A stretch of DNA of 64,000 bases, from NCBI RefSeq assembly GCF_012184425.1, contig NZ_VTOW01000001.1, forward strand, positions 62,001-126,000, written 5' to 3'. Both the position numbers and the translations under genes were made by a program. The notes beneath the pieces are model-generated. The model searched no databases. It saw only the letters and a program-made list of their open reading frames with translations, and was not told where the DNA came from. This DNA comes from Candidatus Manganitrophus noduliformans. GTDB lineage: Bacteria > Nitrospirota > Nitrospiria > SBBL01 > Manganitrophaceae. Each line of letters starts with the position of its first letter. Position 1 is the stretch's first letter. Shown here piece by piece: positions 18,137 to 26,525 of the stretch.

Positions 18137-19105
18137 TTATGAATAAACATACTCCGTCAGCGCCTCCAGCGGCGGCTCCGGACTCTTTTCCGCAAACTCG
18201 ACCGACTCCAGGACAATGTCCTGGATTTCGCGCTCCATCTTCGAGACCTCCTCGGGGGTGATCTCTTTCTTCTCCAGCAAGCGTTGCTGCAAGGTGGCGA
18301 TCGGGTCGCGTTTCTTCTGCTCGTCGATCTCCGCCTTCGTCCGGTAGTGACCGTGGGCCGGGTCGGACATCGAATGGCCCATGTACCGATAGGTCCGGGC
18401 CTCCACGAAGATCGGCCGCTTCGAGGCACGAACACCGTCGATGACCTTTTTCATCTGGTTGTACACATCGACTACGTCCATCCCGTCGATGTGATGGAAC
18501 GGCATGTCATGCGCCTTGGCGGCATGGGCGATGTCGTAGAGCGCCGAGGCCCGCTCCACCGGGGTCCCCATCCCAAATCGGTTGTTCTCACAAATATAAA
18601 CGACCGGCAATCGCCAAAGCGAGGCGAGATTCAGCGCTTCGTGAAAGTTCCCCGAGGGGACGGAGCCTTCCCCGAAAAAGCAGAGGACCACCTGATCCTT
18701 TTTCTCGTATTTCATGGCGAAGCCGATCCCCGTCGCCACGGGGATATGCCCGCCGACGATGGCGTAGCCTCCCATGAAATTTTTGCCGGCGTCGAAGAGA
18801 TGCATCGAGCCCCCCATCCCCTTCGAAACCCCTGTCGCTTTTCCGAACAGCTCCGCCATGACCCGCTTCGGCTCCAACCCGCGGGCCAGAGCATGTCCAT
18901 GGTCCCGATAGGCAGTGACGATATAATCATCCGGATTCGCCGCCCCGATCGCCCCGACCGCCACTGCTTCTTCGCCGATGTAGAGGTGGCAGAAGCCGGC
19001 GATCTTTCCGAGGGCGTACATCTCGGCCGCTTTCTCCTCGAATCGGCGGATCAGAATCATCTGCCGAAGAAATTCGATGAGCGGCGGTTTTTGTTTGGAA
19101 GTCAT
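18137..19105 (-). CDS. pdhA: Pyruvate dehydrogenase E1 alpha subunit
   Basis: 322 residues from ATG 19105. It shows the thiamine-diphosphate signature G-E-G-S-V-P-S-G-N-F ... E-N-N, the G-A-A-N-P-D-D-Y-I entry and the phosphorylation-loop region Y-R-Y-M-G-H-S-M-S-D-P. Catalyses decarboxylation of pyruvate and acetylation of lipoyl-E2 with PdhB. An in-frame TTG at 19144 exists upstream, but AAGGAG lies 8 nt before ATG 19105, which also starts at the normal place for the family. First gene of the five-gene pdh operon; a clear promoter lies about 100 nt upstream. Confidence 0.94.
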   Translation of the reverse strand: MTSKQKPPLIEFLRQMILIRRFEEKAAEMYALGKIAGFCHLYIGEEAVAVGAIGAANPDDYIVTAYRDHGHALARGLEPKRVMAELFGKATGVSKGMGGSMHLFDAGKNFMGGYAIVGGHIPVATGIGFAMKYEKKDQVVLCFFGEGSVPSGNFHEALNLASLWRLPVVYICENNRFGMGTPVERASALYDIAHAAKAHDMPFHHIDGMDVVDVYNQMKKVIDGVRASKRPIFVEARTYRYMGHSMSDPAHGHYRTKAEIDEQKKRDPIATLQQRLLEKKEITPEEVSKMEREIQDIVLESVEFAEKSPEPPLEALTEYVYS

Positions 19106-19213
19106 ATTGCATTCTCCTTGGAGGTGGGAATCGCGTCGCAGCAATCAAGCCCTGCGGAGGGGGATTACCGAGGCGGATGGAAGTATCGATTTCATTGAAT
19201 TGAAACTAAAAAA

Positions 19214-19242
19214 ATTCTAGCAGGTTTGGCCCCAAAAATCAA
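19214..19242 (-). promoter_or_regulatory. Promoter of the pdh operon
   Basis: Minus-strand TTGATT (19237-19242) and TAGAAT (19214-19219), spacer 17 nt; leader about 100 nt to pdhA. Confidence 0.68.
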
Positions 19243-19284
19243 AAGGGGGCGCCGGGGGAAAACGAAACGGAAATAGGAAAAGAA

Positions 19285-19313
19285 GTAGAGCCGTCCCGGC
19301 GGGACGGCTCTAC
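19285..19313. repeat. Dispersed palindromic repeat, copy 1
   Basis: Perfect inverted repeat: GTAGAGCCGTCCC, loop GGC, GGGACGGCTCTAC. A second copy with compensating changes (A for C at arm position 7, T opposite) lies at 41766-41794. The shared shape GTAGAGNCGTCCC-GGC-mirror marks a REP-like family; no transposase is in the window. Confidence 0.85.
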
Positions 19314-19338
19314 CGGTGGTCGGAAACCCCAACTTGCC

Positions 19339-19368
19339 TTGACACCCTCAAAAAAAATCTGCTACGTT
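19339..19368 (+). promoter_or_regulatory. Promoter of the glgC operon
   Basis: TTGACA (19339-19344), 18-nt spacer, TACGTT (19363-19368). The -10 is weak but the -35 is perfect; leader about 110 nt. Confidence 0.5.
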
Positions 19369-19486
19369 AGGAGTAGCTTGAACGACTTCTGATCCTTCCA
19401 AACCGTACCTGATCGATGAGAAGAATTTCCCGCCATGCGCGCGCATTTCAGATGAATCGATTTCCTTTGACCCTTCAGAGGCGACC

Positions 19487-20707
19487 TTGAAGAGACCCAG
19501 AATGCTCGGAATGGTGTTGGCCGGCGGCCGCGGAGAGAGACTCTTCCCGTTGACCCGCGATCGAAGCAAACCTTCCGTCTCCTTTGGGGGGAAATATCGG
19601 ATCATCGATTTTGTCTTGAGCAATTTCATCAACTCCGGAATTTATTCGATCTATGTCGTGGTGCAGTACAAGTCCCAATCCCTGATCGAACATCTTCGCG
19701 CCGCCTGGCGGTTGGGGGGGCGGATCAAACACCAGTTTATCACCATCGCCCCCCCCCAGATGCGCCGCGGGGAGGTCTGGTACCGGGGGACGGCCGACGC
19801 CGTCTATCAGAATCTCCACGTCATCCGAAACTTCGACCCCGAGCTCGTGGTCGTCTTCGGCGCCGACCATATCTATCGAATGGACATCGCACAGATGATG
19901 GACTATCATCGGGAGCGGGAGGCCGATGTGACCGTGGCGGCGATCCCGGTGCCGATCGAGTCGGCCCATCGGTTCGGTGTCATCAAAGTAAATAAAGAGG
20001 GTCGGATCATCGGCTTTTTGGAAAAACCGAAAGCGCCCCCTCCGATGCCGGGCAACCCTAAATTCGCCTACGCTTCGATGGGAAACTATCTTTTCAACAG
20101 AGACATTTTGATGGAGGCCCTCTCGCACGACGCCAAGCGGCACAGCGAACATGATTTCGGCCGGACGATTATCCCCGAACTCTTTCCGGAGGGGAGGGTC
20201 TTTGCATATGATTTCAGCCAAAACGAGATCCCGGGGCTGAAAAAATATGAAGAGCGGGGCTACTGGCGCGATGTCGGAAGCATTCAGGCCTATTACGATG
20301 CGCACATGGACCTACTGGGAGAACATCCCCGGTTTGACCTGAACAACCTCGAATGGCCGATCCTCTCCGACGCGGTGAACGCGCCGGCGGCGCGGTTGAT
20401 GGGGGGCGAAGTGGTCGACTCCTTCATCGGCGAAGGAAGCATCATCAGGGGGGCCAAGGTGAAGCGGTCCATCATCGGTCGGGGGGTGGTGCTCGAAGCG
20501 GGGGCCGAGGTGGAAGAGTCCATTCTCTTCGATTTTTGTGAAGTCGGATCGGGGTGCCGGATCAAACGGAGTATCATCGACCGGTTCAACCTCATCAAGC
20601 CGGGAGAAGAGATCGGCTACGATCCGGAGCGGGACAAACAGCGGTTCACGGTGAACAACAAAGGGGTGGTGACGATTCCACGCGCCCCGACACGGTTCTT
20701 CTACTGA
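19487..20707 (+). CDS. glgC: Glucose-1-phosphate adenylyltransferase
   Basis: A 406-residue ADP-glucose pyrophosphorylase, the committed step of bacterial glycogen synthesis (glucose-1-phosphate + ATP to ADP-glucose). It has the nucleotide loop L-A-G-G-R-G-E-R-L and S-K-P-S-V-S-F-G-G-K near the N-terminus, G-A-D-H-I-Y-R-M-D in the middle, and a left-handed beta-helix tail (V-V-D-S-F-I-G-E-G-S-I-I). The start is TTG 19487 with AGAGG upstream; ATG 19502 is an alternative that loses five residues. First gene of glgC-pgm-ROK-GH57; no glgA is present nearby. Confidence 0.95.
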   Translation: MKRPRMLGMVLAGGRGERLFPLTRDRSKPSVSFGGKYRIIDFVLSNFINSGIYSIYVVVQYKSQSLIEHLRAAWRLGGRIKHQFITIAPPQMRRGEVWYRGTADAVYQNLHVIRNFDPELVVVFGADHIYRMDIAQMMDYHREREADVTVAAIPVPIESAHRFGVIKVNKEGRIIGFLEKPKAPPPMPGNPKFAYASMGNYLFNRDILMEALSHDAKRHSEHDFGRTIIPELFPEGRVFAYDFSQNEIPGLKKYEERGYWRDVGSIQAYYDAHMDLLGEHPRFDLNNLEWPILSDAVNAPAARLMGGEVVDSFIGEGSIIRGAKVKRSIIGRGVVLEAGAEVEESILFDFCEVGSGCRIKRSIIDRFNLIKPGEEIGYDPERDKQRFTVNNKGVVTIPRAPTRFFY

Positions 20708-20730
20708 CGGGAGAGGGGACCAGAGGCCAG

Positions 20731-22164
20731 ATGACAAATGAGAAACAGAAGATCAAATTCGGGACATCGGGGTGGCGGGGAATTCTGGCGGAAGATTTTA
20801 CTTTTGATCGCGTCCGGGTGGTTGCACAGGCGATCGCCGATTATTTGAATGAAAATCGCGAAGACTCCCCGCCTCAGGTGATCGTCGGCTACGACACCCG
20901 CTTTCTTGGAAAGCGATTCGCGGAAGCGGTCGCCTCGGTCCTCACCGGCAACGGAATCGGCGTCATCCGATCGACCAATCCGGTTCCGACGCCGGTCGTC
21001 TCCTTTGAAATTCTCCAACGCAAGCTCTCAGGAGGGATCAATGTGACGGCCAGCCACAATCCTCCGGAGTGGAACGGCCTGAAATTCTCCCCCGCCTGGG
21101 GAGGACCGGCCCTGCCGGAGACGACGCGGCAGATCGAAGCGCGGGCCAATGTACTTCTGAAAGAGCCGAACGCCGTTCGGCCACTGACGCGCGCCGAAGC
21201 GGAGAAGCAGGGGCTCTGGCGGGATGAACGGATCGGCGATGCGTACCGGGAAAAGGTCTCTCGCCTCCTTGATCGGTCTGCCTTTGAGCAAGGAAAGCTT
21301 CGCGTGGCGGTCGATCCCTTCTGGGGGACCTCTTTAGGATATCTCGATCGGATTCTTCTTGAGATGGGAGCGACGATCGATCTGATCCATGACGAGCGGA
21401 ACCCCACCTTCGGCGGCATCCGCCCCGATCCGGAGGGGGAAAGCCTCTCGGAGCTTATCCTGAAAACGCGGGATGGGAATTATGATCTCGGTCTGGCGAC
21501 CGATTGCGACGCGGACCGATTCGGAATCCTCGACCGCGGGGGCATCCCGGTCGTGCCGAATTACATTATCGCCCTCCTCGTCGATTATTTGGTGACCGAT
21601 CGAAAGTGGACCGGCAAGATCGCCCGTAGTGTCGCCACCTCCCATCTGGTCGACGCCGTTGCGCGCCATCACGGGTTGGAGATCATTGAGACACCGGTCG
21701 GCTTCAAATATATCGGCGAGCTGATCGCAAAAAATGAAATTCTCTTGGGAGGCGAGGAGAGCGGCGGCATCTCGATCCGGGGTCACCTCCCGGAGAAAGA
21801 CGGCATCCTCACCTGCCTTCTTGTCGCGGAGATGGTCGCCAAACGCAAATGTCCCATCCGGACGATGCTCGACGATCTTTTCCGGCGGGTCGGCGCCTTC
21901 TCTCCGCTCCGGCGCGATTTGCACCTCTCGGAAAGGGGCCGGGAGCAGGTCGCCGCTCTGCTGAAGAATCCGCCTGCTACAATAGGGGGGAAGAAGGTGA
22001 TCTCGACCTCCACGCTCGATGGAACGAAATTCTTCCTGGAGGGAGGAAGTTGGGTGTTGATCCGCCCCTCTGGAACCGAGCCGGTGGTGCGGATCTATGT
22101 CGAAACCGCAGAAGAGAAGGCGTCGGAGCGTTTGGCGGGAAGCTGCCAGGCCCTGATCGAGTAG
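20731..22164 (+). CDS. pgm: Phosphoglucomutase-type phosphohexomutase
   Basis: A 477-residue alpha-D-phosphohexomutase. The phosphoserine is Ser108 in T-A-S-H-N-P; metal-binding loop D-C-D-A-D-R (about 258-263); sugar-binding loop G-E-E-S-G-G; phosphate-binding loop R-P-S-G-T-E-P near the C-terminus. In this operon it most simply interconverts glucose-6-phosphate (from the downstream sugar kinase) and glucose-1-phosphate (for GlgC); phosphomannomutase or GlmM activity cannot be excluded. ATG 20731 is chosen over in-frame upstream codons inside glgC because the G-T-S-G-W-R-G motif then sits at its usual N-terminal position. Confidence 0.9.
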   Translation: MTNEKQKIKFGTSGWRGILAEDFTFDRVRVVAQAIADYLNENREDSPPQVIVGYDTRFLGKRFAEAVASVLTGNGIGVIRSTNPVPTPVVSFEILQRKLSGGINVTASHNPPEWNGLKFSPAWGGPALPETTRQIEARANVLLKEPNAVRPLTRAEAEKQGLWRDERIGDAYREKVSRLLDRSAFEQGKLRVAVDPFWGTSLGYLDRILLEMGATIDLIHDERNPTFGGIRPDPEGESLSELILKTRDGNYDLGLATDCDADRFGILDRGGIPVVPNYIIALLVDYLVTDRKWTGKIARSVATSHLVDAVARHHGLEIIETPVGFKYIGELIAKNEILLGGEESGGISIRGHLPEKDGILTCLLVAEMVAKRKCPIRTMLDDLFRRVGAFSPLRRDLHLSERGREQVAALLKNPPATIGGKKVISTSTLDGTKFFLEGGSWVLIRPSGTEPVVRIYVETAEEKASERLAGSCQALIE

Positions 22165-22168
22165 AGCG

Positions 22169-23146
22169 ATGGACCGGTTATCAACTTGCGTCATTGGAAT
22201 CGACTTGGGAGGGACCTACATCAAGGGGGCGGCACTCGACCTGACCGGACAGATCCTCTCGGAAGGGAAGATCGCAACGGAAGTCGCCCAGGGGCAAGAG
22301 CGGGTCCTCAACAACGTGGCCGGCCTCATCGCCGATCTATGCAAAATGAGCGGTGGACGATCGCTGGCCGGCGTCGGTTTGGGGGTTCCCGGGGCGCTCG
22401 ATTTCAAAGAGGGCCGGATCATTGAATCCCCTAATTTCCCCGGATGGGATAATTTTCCGATCCGCTCCCAGGTCGAGAAGGCGGTCGGCGTTCCGGTCGT
22501 CATCGAAAATGACGCCAGTGCAGCGGCGATGGGAGAGCGCTGGGTCGGGGCGGCGCAGAATCTCGACAATTTCCTGCTGATCACCCTCGGCACCGGGGTC
22601 GGCGGCGGATTGGTGCTGGATGGTAGACTCTGGTCCGGAGAAACGGGGAAAGCGGGAGAGGTCGGTCACATGAAGATTACACCCGACGGTCCCCCCTGCG
22701 GATGCGGCTCCACGGGCTGCCTGGAGGTCTATGCTTCTTCAACCGCCTTGGTCCGAATGGCGCAGGAGGAGTGGCGCCGGGTAGAGGGGAACGCCGCCGC
22801 GCCCGCAGCGTGGATCACCTCCTCCGGCCTCGCCGATGCGGCGGAGCAGCATCATCCGATTGCGGAAGCGGTCTTTCGGAAAATGGCCTATTACCTCGGC
22901 ATTGGAATCGCGAACGTAGCGAACCTGCTCGACATTCACCATTTCATCCTTTCGGGCGGGGTCAGCAACGCCTTCCACCTTTTTGAGAAGCCGCTCCGAC
23001 AGGAGGCGGCCCGCCATGCCTTCGGCATGACGCCGGAGGAAGCCCTGAAGCGGATCATCATTCGAAGGGCGCTTCTCGGCGAGAGCGCCGGCATGATCGG
23101 GGCCGGGCATTTGGTCCACTTGGCCGCGAAGAACAATGGAAAATAA
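22169..23146 (+). CDS. ROK-family sugar kinase (glucokinase-like)
   Basis: A 325-residue ROK protein. N-terminal phosphate motif G-I-D-L-G-G-T-Y-I-K-G, catalytic E-N-D-A-S-A-A, and the zinc-binding ROK signature C-G-C-G-S-T-G-C-L-E. There is no helix-turn-helix extension, so it is a kinase and not a NagC-like repressor. Glucose phosphorylation with ATP is the likely activity, feeding the mutase encoded 4 nt upstream; N-acetylhexosamine or fructose are alternatives. The next gene starts 3 nt after its stop. Confidence 0.9.
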   Translation: MDRLSTCVIGIDLGGTYIKGAALDLTGQILSEGKIATEVAQGQERVLNNVAGLIADLCKMSGGRSLAGVGLGVPGALDFKEGRIIESPNFPGWDNFPIRSQVEKAVGVPVVIENDASAAAMGERWVGAAQNLDNFLLITLGTGVGGGLVLDGRLWSGETGKAGEVGHMKITPDGPPCGCGSTGCLEVYASSTALVRMAQEEWRRVEGNAAAPAAWITSSGLADAAEQHHPIAEAVFRKMAYYLGIGIANVANLLDIHHFILSGGVSNAFHLFEKPLRQEAARHAFGMTPEEALKRIIIRRALLGESAGMIGAGHLVHLAAKNNGK

Positions 23147-23149
23147 TTC

Positions 23150-25627
23150 ATGAAACGATATCTCTGCATTCATGGCCATTTCTATCAGCCTCCCCGCGAA
23201 AATCCGTGGCTGGAGGAGGTCGAGCTCCAAGATTCGGCCCATCCCTATCACGACTGGAACGAGCGGATCTCGGCCGAATGCTACCTTCCGAATACCGCCG
23301 CCCGAATCGCCGATCATGAGAATCGAATCCTCGATATCGTCAACAATTACACGAAGATCAGCTTTAACTTCGGCCCCACCCTCCTTTCCTGGATGGAGCG
23401 GGCCCAGCCGGAAGTCTATCGCAAAATCTTAGAGGCCGATCAGATCAGCGTCCGGGAACGGGGCGGGCACGGAAATGCCCTCTCCCAGGTCTATAATCAT
23501 CTGATCATGCCGCTCGCTTCGCGGCGGGACAAGGTTACACAGGTTCGCTGGGGGATCGCCGATTTTGAGTCTCGATTCCAGCGAAAACCGGAGGGGATGT
23601 GGCTGCCCGAAACGGCGGTTGACCTGGAGTCGCTCCAGGTCCTTGCAGAAGAGGGAATCCGGTTCACGATTCTGGCCCCGCATCAGGCCCGCCGGATACG
23701 CCGGATCGCGCCGGATGGAAAGAAGCGGGAGACCGAGGGAGAATGGGAAGAGGCGGAAGGGATCGATCCGACCCGATCATACCGATGCTTCCTCTCGGAC
23801 GGCCTCTTTATCGATCTCTTCTTCTACGATGGGCCGATCTCCCACTCGGTCGCGTTCGATCGGCTGCTCAGAAGCGGAGAAGCCTTCGTCGATCGACTCA
23901 AGGGTGGTTTCTCCGATCAACGCGACTGGCCGCAGCTTCTACACATTGCCACCGACGGCGAATCCTATGGTCATCACTTTGCCCACGGCGATATGGCCCT
24001 CGCCTACACCCTGCAGGAGATCGAGCGGCAACAGATCGCCGAATGGACCAACTATGGAGAATATCTCTCGAAGAATCCGCCGGCCTATGAGGTGGAAATC
24101 GTCGATCAAAGTGCCTGGAGCTGTTTTCACGGGGTCGAGCGGTGGCGCTCGAATTGCGGCTGTCAGTCGGGGGGACATCCCGACTGGAACCAGCGCTGGC
24201 GCCAGCCGTTGCGCGAAGGATTTGACGCCCTGAAAGGCTCGCTCGATCTCCTCTTTGAAACGAAGGGGAAGAGGTGGCTCAAAGATCCTTGGGAGGCCCG
24301 GAACCATTACATCACTTTGATCCGGAAGCGGGAGGAAAACCAACTAACCTGGGAAGAGGCCGAACGTTTCCTCTCTCAGCAACAGGCTCGGGCGCTGACC
24401 CCTTTGGAACGGGAAGAGGCCATCCAGCTATTGGAGATGCAGCGCAATGCTTTGTTGATGTTTACCAGTTGCGCATGGTTTTTCGATGAGATCTCCGGTC
24501 TGGAGGCGACACAGAACCTCAAATATGCCGGCCGGGCGATTCAGCTTGCAAAAGAGCTCGACCCGACGGGATTAGGGGGAAAAGCCGAAAACCTTCTTCT
24601 GGAACGGCTGAAAGAAGCGAAGAGCAACCTTCCCGAATTCGGGGATGGAGCTTCGATCTACCAGCGGTTCGTCGGCGGTTCAGTCATCGGTCCGGAACGG
24701 ATCATCGCCCATTATGCCATTGCCTCGCTCTTCGAGGAAAACCCGCAGAGCGGCGATTTCTATAACCACCAGATCACGCTGCAAGATTACCGAAGGGTCA
24801 CCGATGGAACAGTCACCCTGGCGATCGGGCGGGTTCTTGTGACCTCTAAAATCACATTCGATCACGAAGAGGCGGTTTTTGGGGTTCTTCACTTCGGCGG
24901 CCACGACTTCCACTGCGCCGTCGGCGGCATGCTCGGCGTCGAAGGATACGAAAAAATGAAATCCGATCTGATCGAAAAGTTTTACCGCGGCTCTCAGGCC
25001 GATGTGGTCCGCGGACTGAATCATGCGCTCGGTGAGAAGTCTTTCAGCCTTAATGACCTCTTGATCGAGCCGAGAAGAAAGATCCTCGCCTATGTCTCCG
25101 GCTCTCTTTTCAGCCGTTATGAAAACCTCTGGCGCCAGATTTACCTCGATCACCAGCGGCTCATGTTCTACCTGAACTCCACTCAGGCCAAAATTCCAAA
25201 ATCGTACCTCGTGGCGGCGGAACAGGTGCTCAACCATGATCTGAAAGAGGAGGCGGCTCGTCTTTCGGATCAACCCGTTTTTGACCGGACCATTCAGATT
25301 ATTGATGAGTCCAAACGCTGGGGAGTCGATATTGAAGTGGATGAAATTGAACAGCGTTTGCGGAGCTTACTAAACGTGCAGATGCAGCGCCTGGTCAACG
25401 CGGAATCACGCGACGCCAAAGATGCCATCGTCCAAGCGCATCATCTTCTGGACATCGCCGATCGTGCTCATCTTGAGATAAACCTCTGGGAAGCCCAAAA
25501 TTTCTTTCATCAGTTCATTCAGCGATGGAAAATCATCCGCGCTGGAAATCCCCTTGACAGGACTGATGGGAATGCAATTGCTAAACTTGCCGCCAGGCTC
25601 TCCTATCACTGGGACGAGACGGCGTGA
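23150..25627 (+). CDS. Glycoside hydrolase family 57 protein with DUF3536
   Basis: An 825-residue cytosolic glucan-active enzyme. The GH57 N-terminus is clear (H-G-H-F-Y-Q-P-P-R-E-N-P). The probable nucleophile Glu lies in M-W-L-P-E-T-A-V-D, and the acid Asp in A-T-D-G-E-S-Y-G-H-H. A long helical DUF3536 part follows. GH57 members cleave or transfer alpha-1,4 or make alpha-1,6 links; which of these applies is not decidable here. Its place directly after glgC, the mutase and ROK kinase indicates glycogen turnover and could supply glucose or short glucans to the kinase. No signal peptide. Confidence 0.9.
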   Translation: MKRYLCIHGHFYQPPRENPWLEEVELQDSAHPYHDWNERISAECYLPNTAARIADHENRILDIVNNYTKISFNFGPTLLSWMERAQPEVYRKILEADQISVRERGGHGNALSQVYNHLIMPLASRRDKVTQVRWGIADFESRFQRKPEGMWLPETAVDLESLQVLAEEGIRFTILAPHQARRIRRIAPDGKKRETEGEWEEAEGIDPTRSYRCFLSDGLFIDLFFYDGPISHSVAFDRLLRSGEAFVDRLKGGFSDQRDWPQLLHIATDGESYGHHFAHGDMALAYTLQEIERQQIAEWTNYGEYLSKNPPAYEVEIVDQSAWSCFHGVERWRSNCGCQSGGHPDWNQRWRQPLREGFDALKGSLDLLFETKGKRWLKDPWEARNHYITLIRKREENQLTWEEAERFLSQQQARALTPLEREEAIQLLEMQRNALLMFTSCAWFFDEISGLEATQNLKYAGRAIQLAKELDPTGLGGKAENLLLERLKEAKSNLPEFGDGASIYQRFVGGSVIGPERIIAHYAIASLFEENPQSGDFYNHQITLQDYRRVTDGTVTLAIGRVLVTSKITFDHEEAVFGVLHFGGHDFHCAVGGMLGVEGYEKMKSDLIEKFYRGSQADVVRGLNHALGEKSFSLNDLLIEPRRKILAYVSGSLFSRYENLWRQIYLDHQRLMFYLNSTQAKIPKSYLVAAEQVLNHDLKEEAARLSDQPVFDRTIQIIDESKRWGVDIEVDEIEQRLRSLLNVQMQRLVNAESRDAKDAIVQAHHLLDIADRAHLEINLWEAQNFFHQFIQRWKIIRAGNPLDRTDGNAIAKLAARLSYHWDETA

Positions 25628-25757
25628 ACTCGATTAAAACACTGCTCCTCTCTCCATTGCTTTGGCCCCCTCCGACCTACTCATACACAGTAAATCTCAT
25701 AAAATAAGAGCATTCCCCTAAGCAAACAAATGCAACTCAGGTGATTTTTTGATGGCT

Positions 25758-25844
25758 CTATTTTTGAGACATGTATCTATTTTCATATCTTGACATTAAT
25801 AATCCCAAGAGAGTATGATAAAGCTAGCGTTGCTATTTTTGAGA
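25758..25844 (+). repeat. 12-bp direct repeat pair bracketing a promoter
   Basis: CTATTTTTGAGA occurs at 25758-25769 and again at 25833-25844, 75 bp apart (about seven helical turns), one copy upstream of the -35 and one just after the predicted transcription start. This arrangement suits a looping or blocking regulator, but no regulator is identified. Confidence 0.6.
25790..25819 (+). promoter_or_regulatory. Strong promoter for the small secreted repeat protein
   Basis: TTGACA (25790-25795), 18-nt spacer, TATGAT (25814-25819), in an AT-rich 270-nt gap. The remainder of this gap, 25628-25757, shows no gene. Confidence 0.75.
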
Positions 25845-25899
25845 TAGTTCGCTCGTAAACCTCCTCATCGCAACCTAAAGCAAAATATGGAGGTGAACG

Positions 25900-26247
25900 A
25901 TGAAATCAAGAAAAATCGGATATTTAATCTCTGTTATCTTCCTCTTTTTAATGGTATTCTCTGTTCCAGCCCATCCTGCAACGGAGGGAGAAAAACAGGA
26001 AGCCCTCGGAAGGGCGATTCAAGAGGCCGCCCTCCTCAGTCAACATCGGAGCACTGGAGCGGGTTTCGCTCAGGAGAGGCTGGGCCAGGCCATTCAGGAA
26101 GCGGCTTCAACCGGACGAACAGCAGAGGAAGGGGCACTTCAGGAAGCGTTGGGCCGCCAGATCCAGGATGCGGCGGTTCTCCGATATGCTCAAGGTCAGA
26201 CGCAGGAGAGGATCGGGGACACGCTTTTACAGATGGCAAGATCGTAA
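25900..26247 (+). CDS. Small secreted protein with four amphipathic repeats
   Basis: 115 residues: signal peptide (about 1-27, cleavage near A-H-P-A), then four helical units of about 22 residues with core Q-E-A-L-G-R-A-I-Q-E-A-A, Q-E-R-L-G-Q-A-I-Q-E-A-A, Q-E-A-L-G-R-Q-I-Q-D-A-A and Q-E-R-I-G-D-T-L-L-Q-M-A. The periodicity predicts an amphipathic periplasmic helix bundle or coiled coil. GGAGGTGAACG precedes the ATG at 25900. Family not recognised. Strong promoter and binding site suggest abundant expression; a structural or stress role is only a guess. Confidence 0.8.
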   Translation: MKSRKIGYLISVIFLFLMVFSVPAHPATEGEKQEALGRAIQEAALLSQHRSTGAGFAQERLGQAIQEAASTGRTAEEGALQEALGRQIQDAAVLRYAQGQTQERIGDTLLQMARS

Positions 26248-26279
26248 TGGGATGGGAAAATCCTTTCGTTGGTGGATGA

Positions 26280-26525
26280 ATGGCGCTGAAAAAGAAAAAG
26301 GTCGGAGCACTTTCCAAAAAAGCGGTCGTTTCACGAAAGAAAAAAGCCGCCAAAAGACCTGTATTGAAAAAGTCGCCCATAAAACCCATTAAAAAAGAAG
26401 AGGTCTCTGAAGCGTCTGATCTTTATGAACGGGCTCGGTGGAAGAAGGAGCGCCGTGAGTATTGGAAAAATCGATTCAGAAAAATCTTGGCGAACCTCTC
26501 CTCCGATTCAAAAGGGAAGAAGTAA
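26280..26525 (+). CDS. Small Lys/Arg-rich protein
   Basis: 81 residues. The first 40 are dominated by Lys with Ala, Pro and Val (K-K-K-K-V, K-K-A-A-K-R-P-V-L-K-K), like the tails of bacterial histone-H1-like proteins; the second half is a basic-aromatic helix (R-W-K-K-E-R-R-E-Y-W-K-N-R-F). Nucleic-acid binding is inferred from charge alone. It follows the secreted repeat gene by 32 nt, with a GGTGG site just before ATG, and its stop abuts the convergent fabH stop. It could still be a chance frame, as the ribosome site is weak. Confidence 0.55.
   Translation: MALKKKKVGALSKKAVVSRKKKAAKRPVLKKSPIKPIKKEEVSEASDLYERARWKKERREYWKNRFRKILANLSSDSKGKK

Larger units (their letters stand above)
19106..19486. 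other. Divergent intergenic region pdhA/glgC
   Basis: 381 nt without a gene. It holds the leftward pdh promoter (19214-19242), a perfect 13-bp palindromic repeat (19285-19313) and the rightward glgC promoter (19339-19368). The remaining roughly 120-nt glgC leader shows no riboswitch I can recognise. Confidence 0.7.
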
